This document shows positions 53,457-64,000 of a stretch of 64,000 nt of DNA, piece after piece; within the stretch, counting starts at the first letter, position 1, and every line of letters starts with the position of its first letter. Origin of the DNA: Clostridia bacterium. Its GTDB lineage: Bacteria > Bacillota > Clostridia > Acetivibrionales > DSM-2933. The notes beneath the pieces were generated by a model that was not told the DNA's origin, searched no databases, and saw nothing but the letters and a program-made list of their open reading frames with translations. The stretch spans positions 62,001 to 126,000 of the forward strand of contig JAOABQ010000072.1 of NCBI GenBank assembly GCA_026418275.1, written 5' to 3'. A program made the translations under genes and the position numbers.

Positions 53457-53590
53457 ACGTTTTAAATTCAACTGAAGATAGATGAAATAATGTATAAATA
53501 TACAACAATGGATGAGAACATGGGTCCTGCTGCAGATGCAAAGTCATAGAAAAGCGTAAAAAGAGAAGAATCTAGCTGTAAATTTTTCCA

Positions 53591-53619
53591 TGGAAGTCAT
53601 TGGATACAATGACTTCCAT
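53591..53619. terminator. 12-bp hairpin
   Basis: TGGAAGTCATTG (53591-53602) with CAATGACTTCCA (53608-53619). No T-tract follows. Confidence 0.4.
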
Positions 53620-53638
53620 TAATGAGAATTCTATTCTA

Positions 53639-53856
53639 TCAAGCTATTAAATAAGCAATTAATATTCCCAACAATCCGCCAAAAAAAGAGGTAATCCAAC
53701 CAGTAAGGACTATTAAGTCTGTGTGCTTTCTCTATGCATTATATGCTTTTGTATTTAAAAGGTAGGATTCTTTCATTTCTTCTATAGAAAAGTCATAGCC
53801 CAATCACATCAAATCGTATCATTTGGATTCTCTAGTCGACAATTTGGACACCTCAT
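53639..53856 (-). pseudogene. Degraded zinc-ribbon membrane protein gene
   Basis: Reading from ATG at 53856 on the minus strand gives MRCPNCRLENPNDTI, then a stop; a frame change then gives GYDFSIEEMKESYLL, another stop, and finally GGLLGILIAYLIA. Together they look like a zinc-ribbon plus one-helix membrane protein with two stops and one frameshift. Not expected to make a protein. Confidence 0.55.
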
Positions 53857-54074
53857 ATAATCATTCCATACAAATATTTTATGAAAATAAGCAAGTATGT
53901 TTATGTTAACTTAATTATTCAAATTTATACTTATTGATAATATTATATTCCCCGCACCTTTTACTGTCAATGGCTTGAAGGTTTGCATAATAAGAATATT
54001 TATTAACCAATTGTGAGGTTTGTGCATAAAATATAACTGTACATAACAATAATTTAAACGGGAGGTAACATCTT

Positions 54075-54563
54075 ATGGTATATGATAATAATAACCTTAT
54101 GCCTGGTTTGCAGGCAATGAACCTATCCAATACGTTTTGTCCCATGATGCAAATGCCTCAGCAGCAGTTGGAGGAAATGTATCCGGTGACCTACAATATT
54201 GTTTACCCTGCGATTTTAAAAAGCTGCGATATGTTAACAGCGAACTATGGTGGAATGATTGAACCCAATAAAGAACAACTGGATGTAATGGTTGATAATA
54301 TTTACAAAGAGGTTGAAGGGCAAGTCGAGAATACAGTAGAGGTTGAAGGGGAAGAGAGTGAGGAAAGACAGTTTTTCTTTGGAGGAAGACGCATTTTAAG
54401 GGATTTTATAGGTGCGTTACTTATACGGGAATTACTAGCGAGAAGAAACCCGTACTATTATAATGCTTTCCCAGGTTACTATCCTTACTCTGGTTATAAT
54501 GTCTATCCCGGATATTACGGAGCTTTCCCAGGATATTACGGCGGGGGATATGTGGGGTATTAA
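54075..54563 (+). CDS. Hypothetical Tyr/Gly-rich protein, possibly spore- or coat-related
   Basis: 162 aa. N-terminus is Met-rich (CPMMQMPQQQLEEMYP), the middle has helical parts, and the C-terminus is repetitive (YYPYSGYNVYPGYYG). Such proteins often occur in spore outer layers of clostridia, but family is not recognised. Codon 1 at 54075 follows GGGAGG. Convergent with the histidine kinase and shares the terminator at 54576. Confidence 0.6.
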   Translation: MVYDNNNLMPGLQAMNLSNTFCPMMQMPQQQLEEMYPVTYNIVYPAILKSCDMLTANYGGMIEPNKEQLDVMVDNIYKEVEGQVENTVEVEGEESEERQFFFGGRRILRDFIGALLIRELLARRNPYYYNAFPGYYPYSGYNVYPGYYGAFPGYYGGGYVGY

Positions 54564-54575
54564 TTACGGCATACC

Positions 54576-54608
54576 AAAAGACTTTGAGGAATTTCCTTAA
54601 AGTCTTTT
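54576..54608. terminator. Bidirectional terminator
   Basis: AAAAGACTTT (54576-54585) pairs with AAAGTCTTTT (54599-54608), extended by AGG/CCT. Confidence 0.7.
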
Positions 54609-54609
54609 A

Positions 54610-56361
54610 TTATTGTCCTTTAAAAATCGGAAATTTTAAAATAAACTTGCTTCCTTTCATTTCTTCGGATTCAACTTCAATGGTGCCGCCAAAGTCCTTT
54701 ACAATACCATAGGAAATGGAAAGACCCAGCCCTGTGCCCTTTCCTACTTCCTTGGTTGTAAAGAAAGGTTCAAATACTTTATGTAAAATAGGTTTTGGAA
54801 TACCGCCGGCAGTGTCGGAAATTTCCACGATGACCGTATTATCCTTTTGATAAGATACAATGGAGATTTTTTTCTTCCATTGATCCACCCATTCAGGTTT
54901 TTCTTCGGACTTTTTAAGCTTGTTGATAAAGTCCTCAAACTCTAAAAGGGCATCACGCGCATTGCCGATAATATTGAGGTAAACCTGTTCAAGCCGGTTG
55001 TGATCTGCCAGGATGGATGGTAAATCACTGGAAAGGTTTAGTTCGATGAAAATATCCCTGTTTTTTAATTGCTCACCAATAAGCTTAAAAACATCAATGA
55101 TGGGTGCATTCACATTCAACTCCTGCTTGGTTTCCTCCGATTGTCTTGCGAATGTTCTAAGATGAGCGATTATTTTATTGATTCTTTCAATTTGCTCAAG
55201 AATGGAATTTAGTTTATCATTGAGAATTTCGTCATCCAGCTTTCCCCTTGCCTTTGCCATTAAGAGGCCTTGTGTCATCAAGTTGATGCCGCCTAAGGGC
55301 TGGTTGATTTCATGGGCAATTCCTGTTGCCATTTCTCCAAGGGTGGCAAGTTTTCCGGACTGAATCAATTGTGCATCTTTTTCCCTGAGTTGATCGGTTC
55401 GCTCTTTAACCATTCTTTCAAGGTTATTCGCATACTGTTTGATTTCCTCTTCCAGTTGTTTTCTCTGAATGCCGGCAGATATTTCGTTTGCAATTAAGCT
55501 TAAGATTTGTGTTTCAGTCAGTAAAAATTCTTTACGCATTGTATCCAGTACAATATGAAGAATCCCGATTAAAGAGATATCCGATAAAATAGGTATATGT
55601 ACAATACAGGTGTCGGCAAGGGTCAAATTCTTTAAGTCAATATAGTTCAAAATGGCATGATCCGCAAGCCGCCCGGAATTTATGGTAAGCTGGGAATAGG
55701 TTGAAAAACACCCTTCCACGCCTTTCGGTACTTCGCCACCCCGGTCAATGTATTTGCAGGTATGAGAGCAATGTTCCCGGCAAAAACCGGTATGAGAACT
55801 TACATGAAATTGTCCCTTATTTTTATCAAACATACAAATAAAAACCGACGGAATATTTAAAAAATTGCTGATGATACTGATCATGGAACTGCACATTTCC
55901 TTAATATCACGGGACATATTCACAAGATGTGCAATTTCGATGAGAACACCTCTAAATTGATCCTGGAGTTTTATTTTCGTGATATCACGGACGATAATAA
56001 GGAATCCGATGGTTTCGCCATGTTTGTTTACTCGAGGGGTGACTGTTATGGACACGGGTACTACTGAACCGTCCTTCTGGATGGCATTGGTTTTATAGTC
56101 AAATATGTTTGAGTGAAAGGTGTTTTCCGCAATAAAGAGGATATCATTGTCTATGGTGTCTTTTTTATGTAGATTCATGGGAGTCTGTTTTCCTACCATT
56201 TCATCCGAAGAATAACCATAGAGTATTTCTGCACCCTTATTCCAGAGCAAAATACGGTCATTTAAGTCCGTTGCGATGATTGCGTACTCGGAAGAGGCGT
56301 CCAGAATACTGTCCAAGAGCTCAAGAGATTCCTCGTAATTTTCACGGTTATGATACTTCAT
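54610..56361 (-). CDS. PAS-GAF sensor histidine kinase
   Basis: 583 aa. A PAS domain (IIATDLNDRILLWNKGAEILYGY) is followed by a GAF-like region with His/Cys residues (CREHCSHTCKYID) and a coiled helix. The histidine phosphorylation box is GEMATGIAHEINQPLGG; the ATPase part has GNARDAL, GLGLSIS and other N/G box motifs. No membrane helix is seen, so it is cytoplasmic. Start at ATG 56361 has GGAGG. It is 72 bp downstream of the response-regulator gene. Confidence 0.9.
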   Translation of the reverse strand: MKYHNRENYEESLELLDSILDASSEYAIIATDLNDRILLWNKGAEILYGYSSDEMVGKQTPMNLHKKDTIDNDILFIAENTFHSNIFDYKTNAIQKDGSVVPVSITVTPRVNKHGETIGFLIIVRDITKIKLQDQFRGVLIEIAHLVNMSRDIKEMCSSMISIISNFLNIPSVFICMFDKNKGQFHVSSHTGFCREHCSHTCKYIDRGGEVPKGVEGCFSTYSQLTINSGRLADHAILNYIDLKNLTLADTCIVHIPILSDISLIGILHIVLDTMRKEFLLTETQILSLIANEISAGIQRKQLEEEIKQYANNLERMVKERTDQLREKDAQLIQSGKLATLGEMATGIAHEINQPLGGINLMTQGLLMAKARGKLDDEILNDKLNSILEQIERINKIIAHLRTFARQSEETKQELNVNAPIIDVFKLIGEQLKNRDIFIELNLSSDLPSILADHNRLEQVYLNIIGNARDALLEFEDFINKLKKSEEKPEWVDQWKKKISIVSYQKDNTVIVEISDTAGGIPKPILHKVFEPFFTTKEVGKGTGLGLSISYGIVKDFGGTIEVESEEMKGSKFILKFPIFKGQ

Positions 56362-56433
56362 AATGACCTCCGTCGGGTGAATAAATGTCGAACTCAAATG
56401 CTTTCTGGTTAAAACCGATTCAGAATTAATGAA

Positions 56434-57591
56434 TTACACATCAACAATTTCAATGCCTACCAGAGTTACATCATCATGAAATTCCCCATCTGCAAAATCG
56501 GATACCGTTTCTAAAATTTCGCTGGTAACCGACTGAATAGGCTTGGAGTGGGAGTTTTTTAAAATGGATATGAGATTATCCGGGCCAAACATTTTATCAT
56601 TGGAGGTTGCTTCAATAATTCCATCCGTAAAAAGCAGGACCTTGTCACCCTTTTTTAAAGGGATTACATTACAGGAGTATGTGGCATCCGGGAAAACCCC
56701 AAGGATTGTACCTGTGGAAGGCAGTGATTCAACAGTTTCTCCATTGAATAAATACTGGACAACGTGGCCTGCTGATACATAATAAAAAACCTTGGTTTTT
56801 TTATCGATAAACCCAAGAAATAATGTAGCAAAAACATTTTGCGCTGTATTGGCTTCAAGCTCAAGATTGAGGTCTGCCACAATTTCAGGAAATCTTCGTT
56901 TATTAATACCTTGACGGTAGTTATACTCAATATTTCGTATGAAACTTTTTAAAATAATGGTAATGACTGAAGCCAAAATTCCATGACTTGAGACGTCGAA
57001 TACATAAAAACAGATATAATTTCCTATATCGCAAATATCATACATATCGCCGCCGACTGCATCGGAACTCTTATATTCTACGCCAAACCGGAAACCTTTC
57101 AAATCGGGAAGCTCCTCCGGAAGCATATTCATGAGAATTTTTTGAGCTGAGTCATGAAGCCCTTGAAGATAATTTTTATGTTCCAATAACTCCCGCTGCA
57201 TTCTGGAGTTTTCCAGTAAGAGGTTTTTCCGGATAATTGCATTATTGATGGCGATAGTTAAATCGTCTGCATTCACAGGTTTTTTTAGATATTCAAATGC
57301 GCCCTCCTTCATGGAAAGAATCGCATTTTCCATATCTCCATGACCTGTTAAAATGATAACACTCATTTCCGGCATGATGCTTTTAACTTCTTTTAATACG
57401 TCCATCCCCGAACATTTAGGCATTCGCATATCCGTAATGACTACATCAATGCTATTTAAATTCTTTTTAAAAAGATTGATACCTTCTTCTCCGTCTGAAG
57501 CAGTAAGAACCGTGTAGTCTTCAAGTCCCAGTACAAATTCAATATTTTTTAAAATGGTATTTTCATCATCGATCACGAGAACTTTTGGCAT
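56434..57591 (-). CDS. Response regulator with SpoIIE/RsbU-type PP2C phosphatase output
   Basis: 385 aa. Receiver domain at the N-terminus (VLVIDDE, phospho-acceptor Asp in VVITDMRMPK, Lys in YLKKPVN), then a short coiled-coil linker, then a PP2C (SpoIIE) domain with VGGDMYDI, FYVFDVSSHG, LFTDGIIEA and HDDVTLVGIEI. Such proteins dephosphorylate an anti-sigma-factor antagonist. The start at 57591 follows AAGGAGA. First gene of the pair with the histidine kinase. Confidence 0.92.
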   Translation of the reverse strand: MPKVLVIDDENTILKNIEFVLGLEDYTVLTASDGEEGINLFKKNLNSIDVVITDMRMPKCSGMDVLKEVKSIMPEMSVIILTGHGDMENAILSMKEGAFEYLKKPVNADDLTIAINNAIIRKNLLLENSRMQRELLEHKNYLQGLHDSAQKILMNMLPEELPDLKGFRFGVEYKSSDAVGGDMYDICDIGNYICFYVFDVSSHGILASVITIILKSFIRNIEYNYRQGINKRRFPEIVADLNLELEANTAQNVFATLFLGFIDKKTKVFYYVSAGHVVQYLFNGETVESLPSTGTILGVFPDATYSCNVIPLKKGDKVLLFTDGIIEATSNDKMFGPDNLISILKNSHSKPIQSVTSEILETVSDFADGEFHDDVTLVGIEIVDV

Positions 57592-57776
57592 CTTGATATC
57601 TCCTTGAAAAAGATTAAACTGAAGGAAGTGCTGCTGCAAACAAATACATTATAACAAGTTTTATTCTAAAATTCTATAGTTTATGTTTTTGTGTTATAAT
57701 ATGTTAAGAATAGGCTTAATAGATTTGATTTTAAAATAAACAGATGAAATCCAATGAATCTTTTAAGAGGTGCAAT

Positions 57777-58067
57777 ATGGTAATCGGAGTTTTAAGAATC
57801 ACGCTAGCAATCGATGAAGCGTTTTCGTTAAAGGAAAAGAGGCATATCGTAAAAAGCATTATCGAACGGTTGAAATCAAGGTTTAATGCTTCTGTAGCAG
57901 AGGTGGACCTGAATGACAAATGGAAAAATGCTGTGATTGGTGCAGCCTGTGTTTCAAATGAAGCAAGCCATGCAGACAGTATGATGGCAAATATCGTAAA
58001 CTTTGTTGAAAACGATGGCAGAGCAATATTGGTGGATTATACCACTGAAACCATTTATGCAGATTAG
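57777..58067 (+). CDS. YlxP/DUF503 family protein
   Basis: 96 aa. MVIGVLRITLAIDEAFSLKEKRHIVKSII and the end FVENDGRA match DUF503. In many genomes this gene lies beside rbfA and infB; here it is isolated. ATG 57777 has AGAGGTG. Function unknown, probably ribosome-linked. Confidence 0.88.
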   Translation: MVIGVLRITLAIDEAFSLKEKRHIVKSIIERLKSRFNASVAEVDLNDKWKNAVIGAACVSNEASHADSMMANIVNFVENDGRAILVDYTTETIYAD

Positions 58068-58226
58068 TGCTTTGGCAGTTTTTAAAAAATTGTGGGCTAT
58101 GGGGCGGATACCAATTAACAAAGTATGGATAGATGTTTTTATTAATCAAAATATAATTACCAGTTGCTTTTTGTACAAAATGTATGTAAAATATTATGTA
58201 AAAGTGATAATGATTAATCTTCGAAT

Positions 58227-58302
58227 GGGGCATTAGCGCAGCTGGGAGCGCATCACACTGGCAGTGTGGGGGTCAGGGGTTCGAATCCCCTATGCTCCAC
58301 CA
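58227..58302 (+). tRNA. tRNA-Ala (anticodon GGC)
   Basis: 76-nt cloverleaf: acceptor GGGGCAT / ATGCTCC with the G3-U70 alanine identity pair, D arm GCGC/GCGC, anticodon stem TCACA/TGTGG with loop CTGGCAG (GGC at 58260-58262), T arm AGGGG-TTCGAAT-CCCCT, and encoded CCA (58300-58302). Confidence 0.95.
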
Positions 58303-58330
58303 CAATACTACTCAAATTTTAATGCAATGC

Positions 58331-58364
58331 AAAGCTCCTGATTACAGGGGCTTTCGTTGCTTTT
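58331..58364 (+). terminator. Terminator after tRNA-Ala
   Basis: AAAGCTCCTG (58331-58340) pairs with CAGGGGCTTT (58345-58354), one G-U, followed by CGTTGCTTTT. Confidence 0.7.
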
Positions 58365-58680
58365 AGGGGTAAAAGCGGGGTTCTTTTTCTTTGAAATTTC
58401 ACTATTCAAATGTAAATATAAGGTGAATGTAAACAGGGGTGTTTACTTTTTTGGTGTGTGTACCTTTTAGTGGAAATATTAAGGATATTTTTCCTTAAAC
58501 GAAGCACGTGGAGACAGTTACTTGGATGTGTAATTGATAAACGTTCAAAGCGATTCTTGCGATAATGATGTACTCACAAATGCAGCATTAATGCATGATA
58601 TGGTAGGTTGGTGTTCAGGTAAAAGATGAGACCGAAATATGAAGCTGGATTTCTACACATAACAATTTAGTCGGTTAAAG

Positions 58681-58716
58681 CCCCTTTACTGGTAATTTTC
58701 TAGTAGGGGATTTTTT
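58681..58716 (+). terminator. Terminator-like hairpin
   Basis: CCCCT-ACTGG with CTAGTAGGGG, two-base bulge, followed by ATTTTTT. No gene just upstream, so it may end an unseen transcript. Confidence 0.6.
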
Positions 58717-58779
58717 GCGTGTGTGCTGATTGTTTTTATAATCAGAAAAATTCCTGTTGACAGTCTGTGTAGTTTTTTG

Positions 58780-58820
58780 TTTTTTATTAATGAGTGAATA
58801 ATTCACTCATTAATAAAAAA
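58780..58820. promoter_or_regulatory. 41-bp perfect inverted repeat, probable TetR operator
   Basis: Arms of 20 bp each meet at A58800; the centre is AATGAGTGAATAATTCACTC. A TTGACA hexamer lies at 58757-58762. The core is a typical TetR-type operator. The nearest regulator is the TetR gene at 59119. Confidence 0.75.
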
Positions 58821-58883
58821 TTATACAGAACTAAAAGGATAAATATTACTGTGAGTAAAAATTATATTTTATACAATGTTGTT

Positions 58884-59054
58884 ATGCGAAAGCGTAATCA
58901 GCAGAGTAATGCCAGAAAGCTTCAAATTGGCAACCTAAAAGGTATAGAAGAAGCGGGATTTGTTAAAATTGGAAGTATTGACCAATGGGTTACCATACGT
59001 GGTGAGGCTCTGCGGAGCAAGGTAATGCCCCACATACCTATACTGCAAAAGTAA
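58884..59054 (+). pseudogene. N-terminal fragment of an alpha/beta hydrolase gene
   Basis: 56 codons read MRKRNQQSNARKLQ, GIEEAGFVKIGSIDQWVTIRGE, like the N-terminus of proline iminopeptidase-like hydrolases, in which this is normally followed by a LLLHGGP segment. Here it ends at PHIPILQK and stops, so the catalytic part is gone. No SD. Located between the palindrome and tetR. Confidence 0.6.
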
Positions 59055-59118
59055 ATTGCATAGTGAGTGGCTTCAAACCCTTATGGTAAAGTGAATAATA
59101 GATTGGATGGTGAAGTAA

Positions 59119-59712
59119 ATGTCTCCATTAAATAAACAACAGCTTGAGATAATTCGTGATGAGCGTGCAACTCAAATTAAACAGGCATCACTAAAGGTAT
59201 TTGCCCGATATGGGTATTCTGGAACGAAGACTAGCATGATTGCTTCCGAAGCAGGCATCAGTGAAGGGTTGATTTATAGGTATTTTAGCTCTAAAGAAGA
59301 ACTCTTTAACACTCTTATACAAGAACTCTTAGAAGATGCAAGCAGAGAACTCGAGAACCTCCATCAGTTACAGGGAAGTCCATATGAGCAAATTAAAGCT
59401 GTGACTGAAAATATGCTGGATGAAGCCAATAGAAATGCCTTTATTTTAATTCAGACTACTAGGATGGATGAGGATATTCCACAAAAGGCAACAGAGAATT
59501 TAAAAAAGTACTCAGCAGATACTCTAATTGACTTACTGCTTCCTATCTTTGTTAAAGGTCAGGAAAGCGGCGAATTTTATGAAGAGGATCCATGTAGATT
59601 GGCATCATGGTATTTTTCCATAGTAAATAGTATCTGCATGCAGGAATGGGGAAAAGAAGAATACGGTATGCCGAGTGTGGAGGTACTAATGCGGATTCTG
59701 AAGAAGAATTAA
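59119..59712 (+). CDS. TetR-family transcriptional regulator
   Basis: 197 aa. The N-terminal HTH is typical (IKQASLKVFARYGYSGTKTSMIASEAGISEGLIYRYFSSKEELF), with a ligand-binding helical C-terminus. It likely binds the 41-bp palindrome at 58780-58820 and controls the former hydrolase and perhaps the resistance gene downstream. Start at ATG 59119; the upstream SD is weak (GGATGGTG). Confidence 0.85.
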   Translation: MSPLNKQQLEIIRDERATQIKQASLKVFARYGYSGTKTSMIASEAGISEGLIYRYFSSKEELFNTLIQELLEDASRELENLHQLQGSPYEQIKAVTENMLDEANRNAFILIQTTRMDEDIPQKATENLKKYSADTLIDLLLPIFVKGQESGEFYEEDPCRLASWYFSIVNSICMQEWGKEEYGMPSVEVLMRILKKN

Positions 59713-59949
59713 TTACCTACGGTATGGGGAAATCTGTAAATGGCCAGTTTCTATAGAATCAAAAAATATAATTCTCTCCACTTTAATTATAACACATAAA
59801 AAATTGCAAATATAGACTATTTGTTCTCATTTGCCAGTGCTATAATTCAATAACACGGTTTACAAACAGCCTCTTGAAAGAGAATTGCCGGGGTATATTA
59901 AATATTTGTAAAAGGTACATTATAGATAGGCAAGAATAATATTTCGGTA

Positions 59950-60008
59950 AATCATTTTTCTTGGAATATGGTATCAAAATTATCAAAAAGGGAATTGCCA
60001 AAGGAGGA
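59950..60008 (+). repeat. Leader-peptide repeat, copy 1
   Basis: About 59 bp upstream of the rph start, closely matching 62690-62748. Translated in frame both read GIKIIKxxIAKGG, with several differences at third codon positions. The frame is open from TTG 59961 into the rph start. Confidence 0.65.
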
Positions 60009-60014
60009 AAACGC

Positions 60015-62668
<2,654 letters not shown>

Positions 62669-62689
62669 AGGAGAAGGAGCTAATTCTAA

Positions 62690-62748
62690 ATCATTTTGCT
62701 TGAAGGATGGTATTAAAATTATCAAAGAAGAAATTGCTAAAGGAGGAA
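62690..62748 (+). repeat. Leader-peptide repeat, copy 2
   Basis: TAAATCATTTT-CTTGAAGGATGG ... GAAATTGCTAAAGGAGG, upstream of the DUF2200 start. See 59950-60008. Confidence 0.65.
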
Positions 62749-62753
62749 GTACA

Positions 62754-63107
62754 ATGTCCAATCATCGAATCTATTCAATAAGCGTAGCAAGTGTATATCC
62801 CCTTTATATTTCAAAGGCGGAGAAAAAAGGACGTACTAAATCAGAAGTTGATGAAATCATTCGCTGGCTGACTGGATATACTCAGGATGAGCTGGAGGAA
62901 CAATTAAAAAAACAAACAGACTTTGAGACATTCTTTAAAGATGCTCCAGTCCTAAACCCATTAAGAACTCTAATAAAGGGAGTTATTTGTGGTGTCAGGG
63001 TAGAAGATATAAAAGAGCCAACGATGCAGGAAATTCGATATTTGGATAAGCTAATTGATGAGTTGGTAAAAGGCAAATCTATGGATAAAATTCTCCGAGA
63101 GAAATAA
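62754..63107 (+). CDS. DUF2200 family protein
   Basis: 117 aa, [38 protein letters not shown] and [21 protein letters not shown] match the family across its length. It is a small cytoplasmic protein of unknown role, common in Firmicutes and other bacteria. The SD is within the repeat: AAAGGAGG. ATG 62754 is chosen over upstream TTG 62700. Confidence 0.88.
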   Translation: MSNHRIYSISVASVYPLYISKAEKKGRTKSEVDEIIRWLTGYTQDELEEQLKKQTDFETFFKDAPVLNPLRTLIKGVICGVRVEDIKEPTMQEIRYLDKLIDELVKGKSMDKILREK

Positions 63108-63201
63108 TTAAGTCATGCGCCCGATCCTATAATATCTTTATAGTAGGCCTTTGAGTAGGCCAGCTTCAAGAGTTTTATATTAATCTCAAGAAAAAAAGAT
63201 A

Positions 63202-63232
63202 TTGACATTAACGTTACGTCACCGGGTAAACT
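63202..63232 (+). promoter_or_regulatory. MerR-type promoter candidate
   Basis: TTGACA (63202-63207), 19-nt spacer and TAAACT (63227-63232). The spacer contains TTAACGTTACGTCA. MerR-regulated promoters use a 19-nt spacer. No merR gene is visible in the window. Confidence 0.5.
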
Positions 63233-63267
63233 GATAATGAACTTATTTTATTATTGGAGTTTTAAAA

Positions 63268-63531
63268 ATGGTTGATAACAGTACAGTTATGAAAGATGGG
63301 ATATGTTTAGAATGTGGGGCCAAAAAGACAGACGGGCTTTCATGTTATGAAATGTTTGGCTTTCCTCTTGTGTGGGAACATAAAGACCCAGAATTATATG
63401 CCTTGCACTTTTGGCTTGTTTTCTGTTATATGATACAACATCCTTCGAATTATACAGAAGAAGGATATAAGCATTTAGTTAAGTCTTGGAATGGGAGGGA
63501 CACTCTCCGGAGGTGTTCCAGAACATGTTAG
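63268..63531 (+). pseudogene. Truncated DUF5946-like gene, fused to another gene's remnant
   Basis: 87 aa. CLECGAKKTDGLSCYEMFGFPLVWEHKDPELYALHFWLVFCYMIQHPSNYTEEGYKHL is a DUF5946-like N-terminus, then the sequence departs (SWNGRDTLRRCSRTC) and stops. A full member would be about twice as long. SD TTGGAG. Confidence 0.6.
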
Positions 63532-63581
63532 ATAACCTTGAAAAGCTAAAATGGCTTGGAATCGAAGCAATCAACGAGTGA
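63483..63581 (+). pseudogene. C-terminal remnant of a different gene
   Basis: An overlapping frame reads WEGHSPEVFQNMLDNLEKLK and ends INE-stop (63579-63581). It resembles the C-terminus of a START-domain/AHSA1-like protein. The two fragments meet at 63483-63490, where one deletion could have joined them. Confidence 0.5.
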
Positions 63582-63717
63582 CCATATGGAAGTTGATAAA
63601 TAGGTATATACGCGCAAAGTGGATAGAGAACAGTAGATAGTTGATTATTGTGTGCACAGATTGTCGGATGGATTAATGCATCCTTTGATAATATTGTTGG
63701 TGAAAGGAGGTTGTTTG

Positions 63718-64000
63718 ATGGATTCGTTAAGTAATATGAATAATGCATTGGCATATATTGAAGAGCATCTAACGGAGGATATTGATTATAGTGAAGTATC
63801 TAAAATTGCTTACTGCTCAGAGTATCATTTTAAGAGGATGTTTTCTTTTTTATCAGGAATAGGTTTATCAGAATATATTCGAAGAAGAAGACTAACGCTG
63901 GCTGCCCTTGATTTAAAAGATACAGATTTGAGAATAATCGATGTTGCAATCAAATATGGTTATGATTCAGCTGATTCATTCTCCCGTGCTTTTCATTCAT
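63718..64000 (+). CDS. AraC-family transcriptional regulator (3' partial)
   Basis: The first 94 residues fall in the window: [18 protein letters not shown], then the double HTH with [19 protein letters not shown] and [19 protein letters not shown]. This puts the DNA-binding domain at the N-terminus; a GyrI-like ligand domain would lie beyond the window. SD AAAGGAGG. Confidence 0.88.
   Translation, partial: MDSLSNMNNALAYIEEHLTEDIDYSEVSKIAYCSEYHFKRMFSFLSGIGLSEYIRRRRLTLAALDLKDTDLRIIDVAIKYGYDSADSFSRAFHS

Noticed and set aside
58440-58680. Possible small gene after tRNA-Ala
   Set aside because: No frame with both an SD and protein-like content was found.

Overview
The window looks like a chromosome segment of an AT-rich, anaerobic, cellulosome-forming clostridium of the Acetivibrio/Hungateiclostridium (Clostridium thermocellum) type. 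The main evidence is three secreted proteins ending in an X-module plus dockerin dyad of the CipA type, a SigI/RsgI pair with a carbohydrate-binding sensor, many small zinc-ribbon proteins, two GGDEF/HD-GYP proteins and strong Shine-Dalgarno (SD) sites. The genus is an inference; there is no rRNA to confirm it. No CRISPR array, prophage, rRNA or intact transposase gene was seen.

Layout. 0-3.2 kb: the 3' part of an Rhs polymorphic toxin (YD repeats, Hint domain, HNH-type tip) and its Imm11-like immunity gene. 3.3-5 kb: a MarR regulator with a flavin-type oxidase-family protein behind a clear operator-promoter, and a small unknown gene. 5.5-9.7 kb: nicotinamidase-like hydrolase, VWA protein, PP2C-like phosphatase and protein kinase, resembling the TerY-P signalling triad. 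9.8-10.4 kb: two tandem micro-genes sharing an HWLNP motif, each with its own terminator. 10.5-18.3 kb: YkuK-like protein, RtcB ligase, a GGDEF/HD-GYP protein, a YaiI-family protein and an AI-2E-family permease, with interspersed repeats.

18.4-25.6 kb is the most distinctive region: an M4 and an M6 metalloprotease, each with X-dockerin and CBM5/12 modules, followed by sigI-rsgI whose RsgI carries the same CBM5/12 module on its outer face. This suggests a sensor and its effectors sharing one ligand. 25.8-31.6 kb: leucine-rich-repeat protein, two overlapping WYL proteins, a zinc-ribbon protein whose ribosome-binding site is locked in a long leader stem, and a DEAD-box helicase convergent with it. 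31.8-38.6 kb: ArsR repressor with matching operators before itself and an EFR1 ferredoxin-flavodoxin gene, a CHAP-domain protein with a WXG/LXG-like N-terminus, a lipoprotein, a copper-amine-oxidase-N-domain protein and a large twin beta-propeller X-dockerin protein.

39.4-58.3 kb is mostly housekeeping: ppnP, an argD-type aminotransferase, pfkA, the moxR-DUF58-transglutaminase operon, a second GGDEF/HD-GYP protein, DUF1848, small zinc proteins, a histidine kinase with a response regulator-phosphatase, ylxP and tRNA-Ala. 58.7-64 kb is an accessory stretch with signs of decay: a 41-bp perfect palindrome, a hydrolase fragment, a TetR regulator, a frameshifted rifampin phosphotransferase, DUF2200, a truncated DUF5946 gene joined to another gene's tail, and the start of an AraC regulator.

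Two families of about 105-bp TA-flanked inverted-repeat elements (five and three copies) are scattered through the non-coding gaps.
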